From: Flagellimonas_A sp039592695
GTDB lineage: Bacteria > Bacteroidota > Bacteroidia > Flavobacteriales > Flavobacteriaceae
DNA length: 64,000 nt
Assembly: GCF_039592695.1 (NCBI RefSeq)
Contig: NZ_JBBUTK010000002.1
Location: 744,001 to 808,000 of the forward strand
Reading direction: 5' to 3'
Shown: in pieces, positions 49,421-58,578 of the stretch
Layout of the letters: every line of letters begins with the position of its first letter
How positions within the stretch are numbered: position 1 is the first letter of the stretch
Notes under the pieces: model-generated
Seen by the model: the letters and a program-made list of their open reading frames with translations, nothing else
What the model was told of the DNA's origin: nothing
Database searches by the model: none
Made by a program: the position numbers and the translations under genes

Positions 49421-50398
49421 ATGAAGACATTACAGTTCAGGCAAGCCATTGCCGAAGCCATGACCGAAGAAATGCGCAGAGATGACACCATCTATCTTAT
49501 GGGTGAAGAGGTGGCTGAATACAATGGTGCTTACAAAGCTTCAAAGGGGATGTTGGATGAGTTCGGACCTGAGCGGGTCATCGACACTCCTATTTCTGAA
49601 TTGGGTTTTGCAGGGGTTGGCGTTGGGTCGGCCATGAACGGAAATCGACCCATCATTGAATTTATGACCTTTAATTTTGCTTTGGTCGGTATTGACCAAA
49701 TCATAAACAACGCCGCGAAAATCAGGCAGATGTCAGGCGGTCAGTTTAACTGTCCGATTGTTTTTCGTGGCCCAACGGCTTCTGCAGGCCAATTGGCGGC
49801 AACGCACTCGCAGGCCTTTGAAAGTTGGTTTGCCAATTGTCCTGGTTTGAAAGTGGTGGTGCCCTCGAATCCCGCAGATGCCAAGGGGTTGTTGAAATCA
49901 TCTATTCGCGATGACGATCCGGTAATCTTCATGGAGTCAGAGCAAATGTATGGTGATAAGGGTGAAGTACCAGAAGACGAATATACCATTCCGATCGGGG
50001 TAGCCGATATCAAAAGAGAAGGTTCTGATGTGACCATCGTTTCCTTCGGAAAAATCATCAAAGAGGCCTACAAAGCTGCCGATGAGCTTGAAAAAGAAAA
50101 TATAAGCTGCGAAATCATCGACTTGCGCACCGTACGCCCGATGGACCATGATGCAATCTTGAATTCGGTCAAAAAAACCAATCGATTGGTGATTTTAGAG
50201 GAAGCATGGCCTTTTGGCAATGTGGCCACTGAAATTATCTACCACGTTCAGGATAAAGCCTTTGACTACCTGGATGCACCAATTGTTAAATTAAATACTG
50301 CAGACACTCCAGCACCCTATTCGCCAGTGCTGTTGAAAGAATGGTTACCCAACAGTGATGATGTCATCAAAGCTGTTAAGAAAGTGTTATATAAATAA
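49421..50398 (+). CDS. pdhB: Pyruvate dehydrogenase E1 component, beta subunit
   Basis: This 325-residue protein is the beta half of a thiamine-diphosphate dehydrogenase: MTEEMRRDDTIYLMGEEVAEYNGAYKASKGM, FGPERVIDTPISELGFAGVGVGSA with the conserved Glu, and ATHSQAFESWFANCPGLKVVVPSNPADAKGLL are typical of the pyruvate-specific type rather than the branched-chain one. The alpha subunit and E2 are not in the window, so the complex is encoded at more than one locus. It is divergent from etfB and is followed by a terminator. Confidence 0.93.
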   Translation: MKTLQFRQAIAEAMTEEMRRDDTIYLMGEEVAEYNGAYKASKGMLDEFGPERVIDTPISELGFAGVGVGSAMNGNRPIIEFMTFNFALVGIDQIINNAAKIRQMSGGQFNCPIVFRGPTASAGQLAATHSQAFESWFANCPGLKVVVPSNPADAKGLLKSSIRDDDPVIFMESEQMYGDKGEVPEDEYTIPIGVADIKREGSDVTIVSFGKIIKEAYKAADELEKENISCEIIDLRTVRPMDHDAILNSVKKTNRLVILEEAWPFGNVATEIIYHVQDKAFDYLDAPIVKLNTADTPAPYSPVLLKEWLPNSDDVIKAVKKVLYK

Positions 50399-50424
50399 GT
50401 TTGCGACTATTGTAAGGTATATTA

Positions 50425-50457
50425 GCCTTGCCGACGAAAGTTGGCGAGGCTTTTTTA
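50425..50457 (+). terminator. Terminator of pdhB
   Basis: AGCCTTGCC/GGCGAGGCT with a 10-nt loop is followed by tttttt, 27 bp after the stop. Confidence 0.8.
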
Positions 50458-50549
50458 ACGGAATACTTTTTGATAGAAAATTACTCAAAACCAAAATCGA
50501 CCTAAAGCGCAATTGAAACTGTTGTTTCGCTTGAGATTGCTATCAAAAA

Positions 50550-53042
50550 ATGAACAGATTCCTACTCTTTCTTCTTTTTTTGCCCATTGTTTTATTTTCC
50601 CAAACAAAAGTCGGTGGTATCGTCGTTGACGATTCGGGTGACCCTATAGCCTTTGCCAATATTATTTTTAAGGATGCCTCTGAGGGTACCATCACCAATG
50701 ATAATGGGCGGTTTTATTTTGAATCGGATAATACCTTTGACGCCATTATGGTTTCCTACATTGGATATGAAACCAAGGAAGTTTCCCTCTCTGGCAGGGT
50801 CAACTATAATTTGGAAATTGTGTTGTCAGCATCTGCCGAACAGCTCGATGAGGTGGTAGTTTATACTGGGAAGCAATCCAAAAAGAACAATCCAGCAGTA
50901 GAAATCCTAAAGAAAATATGGGCCAAAAAGCGCATCAACGGTTTGCGGCAGTTCAAAAGTTACCAGTATGACAAATACGAAAAGGTAGAGTTTGACCTGA
51001 ACACCATTGACAGTGCGCTTATCAAAAGCAAGCTTTTTAAGGGATTGGAATTTATGTTCGATAATCTCGACACTTCGCGAATCACGGGCAAGACCTATCT
51101 GCCCATGTTTTTGAACGAAGTGTTTTCAAAGGTTTATGGCGACAACCGCTATGAATTGGAAAAAGAAGACGTGCTGGGCAATAAAAGCTCAGGTTTTTCG
51201 GGCAATCAGGCGATTACCGCTTTTGTTGAAGATTTGTATTCCGATTACGATATCTACAACAACTATCTCAAGTTTTTTGACAAGAGTTTTACGAGTCCGC
51301 TTTCCCGAACCGGGGTTGATGTGTACAACTATGTGCTATCTGATAGTACGTTCATTGATGACAAATGGTGTTATAACATCATTTATTATCCAAGGCGGAA
51401 AAACGAACTGACCTTCAAAGGTGATTTTTGGGTGAACGATACCACCTTTGCAGTGAAGAAAATCAATATGGAAGTCACCAAAAGTGCCAACATCAACTGG
51501 GTGAAAGAAATCTATATTGAGCAGGATTTTGAGGTGGTCAACGATTCGGTGTTTTTGTTGAAGCGTGATTACATGCTCAGTGATTTTGCCTTTTCAAAGA
51601 AGGAAGAATCCCGTGGGGTCTACGGCAAGCGTACCACGGTGTATGACAATTATGTGTTTGATTTGGATAAGCCCATTGAATTCTATGAAGCCGAAGCTGA
51701 CCCCTACGATCTGAGGGTTTTTGATCGTGACAGCTTGTTTTGGAAAAATGCCCGTTTAGAAAGTCTCAATGAAGATGAATCCGGAATTTTCAAATTGTTG
51801 GATACGCTTAAAACGGTTCCTAAGTTCCGCACCTATTATGATTTGGTCAGTATTTTAGGCTCTGGCTACGTTGAAATTGATAAATGGAATATTGACATTG
51901 GCGATATCTACAGCACTTTTGGCATCAATGACGCTGAGGGCATTCGGGTGCGTGGCGGTGCACGCACCTATTTTGGGCAAAATGACCCTTGGCGATTAGA
52001 AGGCTACATGGCCTATGGTTTTGACGATAAAAAGTTCAAACATGGCTTTTCGGCCAAGTTTTTGTTGGATAGAAAAAGCCGCTTGATTCTGTCTGGCGGG
52101 CATCGCCGTGATGTAGAGCAGTTGGGGTTGAGCCTGACGGCCACGAACGATGTTTTGGGGCGTAGCATTGCTTCATCATCCTTGGTTTCGGTTGGGGCCA
52201 ACAATCGATTGAGCAATATCAACCTGTCGACATTTAGTGTGGAAATGGAACCCATTCAAAATTTTAGGATACGACTGGGCAGCTCATTCAGAACCTTGAG
52301 TTCAGCTTTGCCAGAAGATTTTAGTCTAGAGTACATCGACCCAAGTTCACCAACAGGCATATCTGCCGAAGTCAAGCAGTTTGATATCAACACTACATTG
52401 ATTTTTACCCCGGGCAAGCGTACGATTGGCTATGGGGTAGAACGGCGTGATGTCAATGAAGATTACAGTACGCTGCTTTTGAATTACACCGCGGGGATCA
52501 GTGGTTTTTTAGAAAGTGATTTTGACTACCAACGATTGCAATTTTCATATACCCAACCTTGGCAGATTGGTGGCTTTGGCCGCTTGTTGAGCACTGTGGA
52601 ATTGGGCAGAACCTTTGGCGAAGTGCCTTTAGGGTTGTTGAGCGTGATTCCGGGCAACCAGACCGTGTTTTCGTTGTACAACACTTTTCCCAACCTTGAT
52701 TTTTATGAGTTTGTGACCGATACCTATGCCACGGTACATTTAGAGCACAATTTTAATGGCCGTATTTTTTCGCGTATTCCATTTTTACGCAAGTTGAACC
52801 TCCGTGAGATTGTGGGGCTTCGAGGGGCGTGGGGTTCTTTATCCGACGAAAACATTGCCTTAAGCTCGCCGACCAACATCCCGTTGATTGCCCCCGATGA
52901 CCAGATTTATTGGGAATATTCCTTCGGAATTGGCAACATCTTTAAAATTTTCAGGATCGATTTCAACTTCCGTGGCAATTATTTAGACAATCCCAACGCA
53001 CGGCCCTTTGGCGTGACCGGAAGTTTTGGGTTTAGCTTTTAA
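50550..53042 (+). CDS. DUF5686 outer-membrane protein with carboxypeptidase-regulatory domain
   Basis: This 830-residue protein starts with a signal peptide (MNRFLLFLLFLPIVLFSQ) and a CarboxypepD_reg-like domain (VGGIVVDDSGDPIAFANIIFKDASEGTITNDNGRFYF, 21-105), followed by VVVYTGKQSKKNNPAVEILKKIWAKK, which marks DUF5686, and a C-terminal beta barrel rich in alternating aromatics that ends in GSFGFSF. It is probably an outer-membrane barrel, with a TonB-receptor-like N-terminal extension. The role is unknown. It is monocistronic and is followed by the long mosaic spacer. Confidence 0.85.
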   Translation: MNRFLLFLLFLPIVLFSQTKVGGIVVDDSGDPIAFANIIFKDASEGTITNDNGRFYFESDNTFDAIMVSYIGYETKEVSLSGRVNYNLEIVLSASAEQLDEVVVYTGKQSKKNNPAVEILKKIWAKKRINGLRQFKSYQYDKYEKVEFDLNTIDSALIKSKLFKGLEFMFDNLDTSRITGKTYLPMFLNEVFSKVYGDNRYELEKEDVLGNKSSGFSGNQAITAFVEDLYSDYDIYNNYLKFFDKSFTSPLSRTGVDVYNYVLSDSTFIDDKWCYNIIYYPRRKNELTFKGDFWVNDTTFAVKKINMEVTKSANINWVKEIYIEQDFEVVNDSVFLLKRDYMLSDFAFSKKEESRGVYGKRTTVYDNYVFDLDKPIEFYEAEADPYDLRVFDRDSLFWKNARLESLNEDESGIFKLLDTLKTVPKFRTYYDLVSILGSGYVEIDKWNIDIGDIYSTFGINDAEGIRVRGGARTYFGQNDPWRLEGYMAYGFDDKKFKHGFSAKFLLDRKSRLILSGGHRRDVEQLGLSLTATNDVLGRSIASSSLVSVGANNRLSNINLSTFSVEMEPIQNFRIRLGSSFRTLSSALPEDFSLEYIDPSSPTGISAEVKQFDINTTLIFTPGKRTIGYGVERRDVNEDYSTLLLNYTAGISGFLESDFDYQRLQFSYTQPWQIGGFGRLLSTVELGRTFGEVPLGLLSVIPGNQTVFSLYNTFPNLDFYEFVTDTYATVHLEHNFNGRIFSRIPFLRKLNLREIVGLRGAWGSLSDENIALSSPTNIPLIAPDDQIYWEYSFGIGNIFKIFRIDFNFRGNYLDNPNARPFGVTGSFGFSF

Positions 53043-53540
53043 TTTGATGACCGAGGACGGGAAACAAAAGACGACAGAGTTTATGGGTTTAGCAGTTTAA
53101 AAGTTTAACAAAGTATTCAGCAAACATCTGAGAGCCTTCATACAATTCTGCGGAACAGTTTTAAAACGCAGATTCAAATCAAACTCAAACACTAGTTTCA
53201 AATACTAATTCAATTAGTGACCATTCGTGTAATTCGTATCCATTTGAAGTGTGAAATTAGAATTGTAAATGGTACATGACGAAAAGCTAATTGTCAAGAA
53301 GTTCATTAGCATATAGGTTGAAGAGTATAATCGATAATTACTCTGCAAATCTCAGTGAGCCTTCGCGTAACTCTGTGGAACAGCTCAAAAGCTCAAAACT
53401 TGAGCACCAAATTCGAAAAGCAATTCGTGAGAATTAGTGAAATTCGTGTCCACAATAAAAGAATGAAAGGCAAACATCACACATCGAACATCCAACATCC
53501 CTTTCCAATTTCACATTCCCTTAACCTGTAAACCGCATAA
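53043..53540. repeat. Gene-free spacer of mosaic 'wordy' repeats
   Basis: About 500 bp without a gene. Recurring words include caaatcaaactcaaacac, attagtgaccattcgtgtaattcgta, ctctgcaaatctcagtgagcc, cgcgtaactctgtggaacag, gaattagtgaaattcgtgtcc and catcgaacatccaacatcc. They match those at 24187-24500 in kind but not in order. The ppa promoter follows. Confidence 0.6.
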
Positions 53541-53546
53541 TAGCAG

Positions 53547-53554
53547 TACTTTTG
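53547..53554 (+). promoter_or_regulatory. Promoter -7 element of ppa
   Basis: TACTTTTG matches TAnnTTTG and lies 21 nt before the ATG. Confidence 0.55.
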
Positions 53555-53575
53555 CACGACATTTAAAAAACTGAT

Positions 53576-54103
53576 ATGGCCAAGAATGACGAAGTCACAT
53601 TTGACGTGTTGATTGAGATTCCCAAGGGAAGTCGTAACAAATATGAATACGATTTCACACTACATAAAATACGATTTGACAGAACCTTGTTCTCATCGAT
53701 GATGTATCCTGGCGATTATGGCTTTGTGCCCGAGACCTTGGCCCTTGATTCCGACCCGTTGGATGTGCTCGTTTTGGGTACCGAACCCACCTATCCCATG
53801 GTGGTGATGGAGGTGCGGCCCATTGGTGTTTTCCACATGACCGATGAAAAAGGTCCTGATGAAAAGATTATCTGTGTGCCCGTCAATGATCCTATTTGGA
53901 GCAAGAATACCGATATCAGCGACCTAAATCCACATCGATTAAAAGAGATTGAGCATTTCTTTCAGGTCTATAAGGATTTGGAGGAAAAAAAGGTCGATAC
54001 CGGTGGTTGGAGCAATGCCGAAAAAGCCAAGGAAATTTACCGAAAGTGTGTGCAACGTTACGATGAAAGCAGCCATAAAGTAAAGCGAACGTTCATGATA
54101 TAA
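53576..54103 (+). CDS. ppa: Soluble inorganic pyrophosphatase, family I
   Basis: Ppa splits pyrophosphate to two phosphates, pulling biosynthetic reactions forward. The 175-residue protein has EIPKGSRNKYEYD, YPGDYGFVPETL and the metal-binding D58-D60-D63 (DSDPLDVLVL). The length is normal for family I. It lies directly upstream of the membrane pyrophosphatase but has its own terminator. Confidence 0.95.
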   Translation: MAKNDEVTFDVLIEIPKGSRNKYEYDFTLHKIRFDRTLFSSMMYPGDYGFVPETLALDSDPLDVLVLGTEPTYPMVVMEVRPIGVFHMTDEKGPDEKIICVPVNDPIWSKNTDISDLNPHRLKEIEHFFQVYKDLEEKKVDTGGWSNAEKAKEIYRKCVQRYDESSHKVKRTFMI

Positions 54104-54122
54104 GCTTGTGAACAAGAAATCA

Positions 54123-54160
54123 AAAGCCCTTTCTTTACCGAGAAAAGGGCTTTTTTTATT
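54123..54160 (+). terminator. Terminator of ppa
   Basis: AAGCCCTTT and AAAGGGCTT pair around a short loop and are followed by ttttttt, 19 bp after the stop. Confidence 0.85.
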
Positions 54161-54174
54161 CTGGGCGGTTTTAC

Positions 54175-54182
54175 TACTTTTG
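54175..54182 (+). promoter_or_regulatory. Promoter -7 element of hppA
   Basis: TACTTTTG, 31 nt before the ATG, the same box as that of ppa. Confidence 0.55.
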
Positions 54183-54213
54183 CGCCACTTTAAACAACTT
54201 AAAAACTTAATTT

Positions 54214-56562
54214 ATGGAATCATTAGTTCCTTACCTATGGGGGTTTGGTATTTTGGCGCTGCTTTACGTGGCCATTAAAAATGCATGGGTCTCAAAACAG
54301 GCGGTTGGCGATGATAAAATGGCCAGAATTGCCAAGAATATTGCCGACGGTGCCATGTCTTTCCTAAAGGCTGAATACAAGATATTGGCCATCTTCGTTG
54401 TTGCCGTTGCAGTACTTCTGTTTTTCAAAGGACAGAATGAAGAAGGCTCAAACGGAATGGTCGCTGTATCCTTTATTGTAGGCGCCATTTGTTCTGCCTT
54501 GGCAGGATTTATTGGGATGAAAGTTGCAACAAAGGCCAACGTGCGTACCACAAATGCAGCTCGAACTTCATTGGGTAAAGCGCTTGAAGTGGCTTTTGCA
54601 GGGGGTTCGGTCATGGGGCTTGGTGTTGTTGGTCTCGGTGTCTTAGGTTTAAGTGGACTTTTTATGATTTATAGCGGGCAGGGCTGGTCGTTGACCGAAG
54701 TCTTGAACGTACTTTCAGGCTTCTCATTGGGCGCATCATCCATCGCACTTTTTGCACGTGTGGGCGGCGGTATCTATACCAAAGCTGCTGATGTTGGTGC
54801 GGACCTTGTAGGTAAGGTTGAGGCTGGTATTCCTGAAGATCACCCATTGAACCCTGCGACCATCGCAGATAATGTGGGTGACAATGTGGGTGATGTTGCT
54901 GGTATGGGTGCTGACCTTTTTGAATCGTATGTCGGTTCAATCATCGGTACCATGGTATTGGGGGCCATTTTTGCCACCAATCCCGCTTTTGCAAATTCTT
55001 TTGATGGATTGGGAGCCGTTTATCTGCCTTTGGCATTGGCCGCAGCAGGTATTGTGATGTCCATCATCGGAACATTTTTTGTTCGTGTGAAGGATGGTGG
55101 TAATCCACAGACCGCATTGAATATCGGTGAATTCGGCTCTGCCGCCTTAATGTTGGTCGCTTCCTATTTCTTGATTACCATGATGTTGCCAGAATCTTGG
55201 GTCGATGGCGGAAAAGAATACACTTCCATGGGCGTGTTCTGGGCCACCATTGCAGGTTTGGTTGCGGGTTTGGCCGTTGGTAAGGTAACGGAATATTATA
55301 CGGGTACGGGTACCAAACCTGTAAATGCCATTGTGCGACAGTCTGAAACTGGTTCCGCTACCAATATCATCGCTGGTTTGGGTGTGGGCATGATGTCTAC
55401 GATGATTCCAATCATTCTGATTGCCGCTGCTATTTTGGTATCGCACCATTTTGCAGGTTTATATGGAATTGCGATTGCTGCCGTAGGGATGTTGGCCAAT
55501 ACAGGAATCCAATTGGCAGTTGATGCCTACGGGCCTATTTCTGACAATGCAGGTGGTATCGCCGAAATGGCCGAACTGCCAAGCGAAGTACGTGAGCGTA
55601 CCGATAAATTGGATGCTGTAGGAAACACCACTGCGGCCATTGGTAAAGGGTTTGCAATTGCCTCAGCTGCTTTGACTGCTCTGGCACTTTTTGCTGCCTT
55701 TATGAAAACTGCGGGGGTAACATCAATTGATGTGTCTCAACCCAAGATTATGGCAGGTTTATTGGTCGGGGGGATGCTTCCGTTTGTGTTCTCAGCCCTT
55801 TCGATGAATGCTGTGGGCCGTGCGGCGATGTCAATGATCGAAGAGGTACGTCGCCAGTTCAGGGATATTCCCCAATTGAAAGCTGCTTTGGAAGTCATGC
55901 GTAAATATGATTCTGATTTGTCAAAGGCCAGTGAGGCTGATATGCGCATTTTTGAAGCTGCTGACGGCGTTGCTGAATATGATAAATGTGTTGAGATTTC
56001 AACCAAAGCATCCATCCGTGAGATGGTATTGCCAGGGCTATTGGCCATCGCAGTACCTGTTGCCGTTGGTTTCTTGGGCGGTGCGAATATGTTGGGCGGT
56101 TTGTTGGCTGGTGTGACCACTGCTGGAGTTTTGATGGCGATTTTCCAATCCAATGCTGGTGGTGCTTGGGACAATGCCAAGAAGACCATTGAAAGCGAAG
56201 GCCGTAAAGGTTCCGATGCTCACAAGGCTGCCGTTGTTGGGGATACCGTTGGGGATCCCTTTAAGGATACTTCTGGACCTTCGTTGAACATCTTGCTGAA
56301 ATTGATGTCTGTAGTGGCCTTGGTCATTGCACCGAGCTTGGTGAGTTTGGCACCTGCTGATGAAATGGGAATGCTGAATGATTTGGATAAGGAAGTTCGT
56401 ATAGAAATGACGACAACCGATGAGGGCTATCAAGCAATGATATATACTACTTTAGAAGTAAATGGCGAGGTCAAAAAAGAAGTCCGTGAGTTTACGGGAG
56501 CAACCAAAGAAGAGGTAAAAAAAGCAGTCGCGGAATACAATAGCTCTGTAGCTGTCGAATAG
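54214..56562 (+). CDS. hppA: Membrane ion-pumping pyrophosphatase
   Basis: This protein of about 16 membrane helices splits pyrophosphate and pumps H+ or Na+ out. The substrate site DVGADLVGKVEAGIPEDHPLNPATIADNVGDNVGDVAGMGADL (193-235) and GPISDNAGGIAEM (440-452) are intact. GNTTAA (470-475), with Ala474 where K+-independent enzymes have Lys, indicates the K+-dependent subclass, which includes the Na+ pumps; the ion is not decided. At 782 residues it is longer than usual: after the last helix (about 720) comes a 50-residue soluble tail (EVRIEMTTTDEGYQAMIYTTLEVNG...) of unknown role. Confidence 0.95.
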   Translation: MESLVPYLWGFGILALLYVAIKNAWVSKQAVGDDKMARIAKNIADGAMSFLKAEYKILAIFVVAVAVLLFFKGQNEEGSNGMVAVSFIVGAICSALAGFIGMKVATKANVRTTNAARTSLGKALEVAFAGGSVMGLGVVGLGVLGLSGLFMIYSGQGWSLTEVLNVLSGFSLGASSIALFARVGGGIYTKAADVGADLVGKVEAGIPEDHPLNPATIADNVGDNVGDVAGMGADLFESYVGSIIGTMVLGAIFATNPAFANSFDGLGAVYLPLALAAAGIVMSIIGTFFVRVKDGGNPQTALNIGEFGSAALMLVASYFLITMMLPESWVDGGKEYTSMGVFWATIAGLVAGLAVGKVTEYYTGTGTKPVNAIVRQSETGSATNIIAGLGVGMMSTMIPIILIAAAILVSHHFAGLYGIAIAAVGMLANTGIQLAVDAYGPISDNAGGIAEMAELPSEVRERTDKLDAVGNTTAAIGKGFAIASAALTALALFAAFMKTAGVTSIDVSQPKIMAGLLVGGMLPFVFSALSMNAVGRAAMSMIEEVRRQFRDIPQLKAALEVMRKYDSDLSKASEADMRIFEAADGVAEYDKCVEISTKASIREMVLPGLLAIAVPVAVGFLGGANMLGGLLAGVTTAGVLMAIFQSNAGGAWDNAKKTIESEGRKGSDAHKAAVVGDTVGDPFKDTSGPSLNILLKLMSVVALVIAPSLVSLAPADEMGMLNDLDKEVRIEMTTTDEGYQAMIYTTLEVNGEVKKEVREFTGATKEEVKKAVAEYNSSVAVE

Positions 56563-56586
56563 CTGTCGCTGTATTGAAATATTAAA

Positions 56587-56617
56587 AACCATCCTGATAT
56601 TTCAGGATGGTTTTTTA
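56587..56617 (+). terminator. Terminator of hppA
   Basis: A perfect 11-bp stem AACCATCCTGA/TCAGGATGGTT with a 4-nt loop is followed by tttt. Confidence 0.88.
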
Positions 56618-56630
56618 TTTTTCTTTAAAA

Positions 56631-56700
56631 GCTCCCTCCCTTAGTCAAGGGGAGGTGTCATCAAATCCGCTAGAGACGGAGAAGATGACGGAGGGGTTCG
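56631..56700. repeat. REP-like hairpin element
   Basis: ctccctccctta, aaggggaggtgtcatc, a variable middle and gatgacggaggggtt follow the same plan as the element at 7385-7439: outer CCTCC/GGAGG arms and an inner gtcatc/gatgac stem. Confidence 0.55.
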
Positions 56701-56753
56701 CTTTTAGAACATAAATTTGCATTGAAAGCGCAAAGCACACTTCAAAAGCCTGT

Positions 56754-56761
56754 TATCTTTG
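56754..56761 (+). promoter_or_regulatory. Promoter -7 element very close to the App1 start
   Basis: TATCTTTG ends 5 nt before the ATG at 56767, so the transcript would have almost no leader. Confidence 0.5.
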
Positions 56762-56766
56762 TTTTC

Positions 56767-57771
56767 ATGGGGCTGTTCAAAAAAGACAAACTTCAGGTCA
56801 TAGGCTTTCAGAGTTATGGTACTGCTTCACGATTGTACCTTCGCGGACGAGCCCTTGAGGATGAAGAGATTGATTTGAATCAGAAAGGGCTTTTCAATCT
56901 CATCCGCAATTCTTGGAAACGTTTTGAAACCGATGAAATCAAGCATGCAGACCTTATCGTCAAATTGACGAACGGAGAAAGTCTGACCACGACCACGGAT
57001 GATCATGGCTATTTTTTGTTGAATGAAAAGGTCGACGGCTTGTCAGCATTAATAAACCAAGAAGGCTGGTTGTTGGCCGAAGCCTCGTTTTCCAACATGC
57101 ATTTGCATCGCGAAGTAGTGCACCAGAATCGATTTCCGATAGAAATGCTGATTCCACAAACCACCTCAGAGTTTGGGGTCATTAGTGATATTGACGATAC
57201 CATTTTGCATACGGGCGTGGTTTCTTCCCTGAAATGGAAGGTGATACTCAATACCTTTCTTAAAAGTGCGACCAAGAGAAGAGCTCTTGAAGGTAGTGCC
57301 GAATTTTATCACCAATTGCATTTAGGGAAATCCGGTGAGGCGGCCAATCCTATATTTTATGTCAGCCACAGCCCATGGAATCTCTATCGCTATCTAGAAC
57401 TCTTTCTGATGGCCAATAATTTTCCAAAAGGGCCGATTTTGCTGCGTCGTATGGCGAGCTTTCGTGCCAGGAAGAAGCCAGGAGAGTGGCCCCACAAATA
57501 CCATGAGATTGTGAATATCTTGAAAACCTATCCTGAACTTCCGTTTATTTTAATTGGTGATAGCGGCGAAAAGGATGGTGATATTTATATAGAGGTGTCA
57601 AAAAAATTCCCAAATCGAATTAAGTCCATCTACCTTCGCAGTGTGAACGATGGCAAGAGAATAAAACGCATAGAAAATCTGTTCAAAGAATATACTGACG
57701 CTCCTTTTTTATTGGTCAATAAAACTGAGGAAGCCTATAAACATGCTAAAAAACATGGTTTTGTGCAATGA
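56767..57771 (+). CDS. App1-type phosphatidate phosphatase (DUF2183)
   Basis: This 334-residue soluble protein belongs to the DUF2183/App1 family of HAD-like phosphatases; yeast App1 removes phosphate from phosphatidic acid. The catalytic D141-I-D143-D-T145 lies in VISDIDDTILHTGV, followed by YVSHSPWNLYRYLELFL and LPFILIGDSGEKDGDIY. The N-terminal third is a beta domain (FQSYGTASRLYLRGRAL). The ATG at 56767 replaces a TTG 45 bp upstream. It converges with the deoxynucleoside kinase gene, with one base between the stops. Lipid substrate in this organism is inference. Confidence 0.85.
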   Translation: MGLFKKDKLQVIGFQSYGTASRLYLRGRALEDEEIDLNQKGLFNLIRNSWKRFETDEIKHADLIVKLTNGESLTTTTDDHGYFLLNEKVDGLSALINQEGWLLAEASFSNMHLHREVVHQNRFPIEMLIPQTTSEFGVISDIDDTILHTGVVSSLKWKVILNTFLKSATKRRALEGSAEFYHQLHLGKSGEAANPIFYVSHSPWNLYRYLELFLMANNFPKGPILLRRMASFRARKKPGEWPHKYHEIVNILKTYPELPFILIGDSGEKDGDIYIEVSKKFPNRIKSIYLRSVNDGKRIKRIENLFKEYTDAPFLLVNKTEEAYKHAKKHGFVQ

Positions 57772-57772
57772 A

Positions 57773-58387
57773 CTAAAACAGACCGTGAATCTCCGCATCA
57801 ATACGGTTGATGACCTCGCCTAAATGCTCGGGTTCATCAACAAAGTTGAGCTCATCGACATTAAAAATCAATAGTTTTCCTTTTTCATACGTATTTACCC
57901 ATGCCTCATAACGTTCGTTCAAACGACTCAGATAGTCAATGGAAATACTGTTTTCATAATCACGCCCACGTTTATGAATTTGGTTTACCAAATTGGGGAT
58001 AGAGCTACGCAAATAAATTAAAAGGTCGGGTGGCTGCACCAAGGTTTCCATCAGTTCAAAGAGACTTTTGTAGTTGTTGAAGTCCCGATTGGTCATGAGG
58101 CCCATGGCATGTAAATTGGGGGCAAAAATATGGGCATCCTCATATATGGTTCGGTCTTGTATCACATTTTTGCCGCTCTCGCGAATCCTTAGAATTTGTC
58201 TGTACCGACTGTTCAAGAAATAAATCTGAAGATTAAAACTCCACCGCTCCATTTGGGTATAGAAATCATCGAGGTAGGGATTGTCGACCACATCCTCAAA
58301 ATGCGCTTCCCATTTGTAATGTTTTGAAAGTAAGGTGGTCAGCGTGGTTTTTCCTGCTCCAATGTTTCCGGCAACCGCAATATGCAT
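57773..58387 (-). CDS. Stand-alone deoxynucleoside kinase
   Basis: This 204-residue kinase phosphorylates deoxynucleosides in salvage. It has P-loop GNIGAGKT (7-14), the Glu in FEDVVDNPYL, the DRT motif (78-80 in IQDRTIYEDAHIFA) and lid RGRDYE (140-145). It is about 30 % similar by eye to the kinase half of the fusion at 643-1785, but keeps the DR(S/T) motif which that one lacks. The base preference (dA, dG, dC) cannot be told. It is divergent from metK over a 347-bp region. Confidence 0.92.
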   Translation of the reverse strand: MHIAVAGNIGAGKTTLTTLLSKHYKWEAHFEDVVDNPYLDDFYTQMERWSFNLQIYFLNSRYRQILRIRESGKNVIQDRTIYEDAHIFAPNLHAMGLMTNRDFNNYKSLFELMETLVQPPDLLIYLRSSIPNLVNQIHKRGRDYENSISIDYLSRLNERYEAWVNTYEKGKLLIFNVDELNFVDEPEHLGEVINRIDAEIHGLF

Positions 58388-58539
58388 AGTAGTGGTGTGT
58401 TTAGGCTAATGTGTAAAAAGTCGGAGTTTGCAATATACAAAGTTATCCTCCATGGGTGAAAATTTTTAAACTTTTCAAATGCGATACAACCAATATTTTT
58501 GCCATTAAACTAATATCTAGGCCGCAACTTTATTTCTTT

Positions 58540-58569
58540 TTGCCATACTATACATTTATTCTATTTTTG
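58540..58569 (+). promoter_or_regulatory. Promoter of metK
   Basis: TTG (58540-58542), a 19-nt spacer and TATTTTTG (58562-58569) fit the consensus exactly. Transcription would begin near 58574, just at the 5' edge of the riboswitch. Confidence 0.75.
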
Positions 58570-58578
58570 GTGGCCTAA

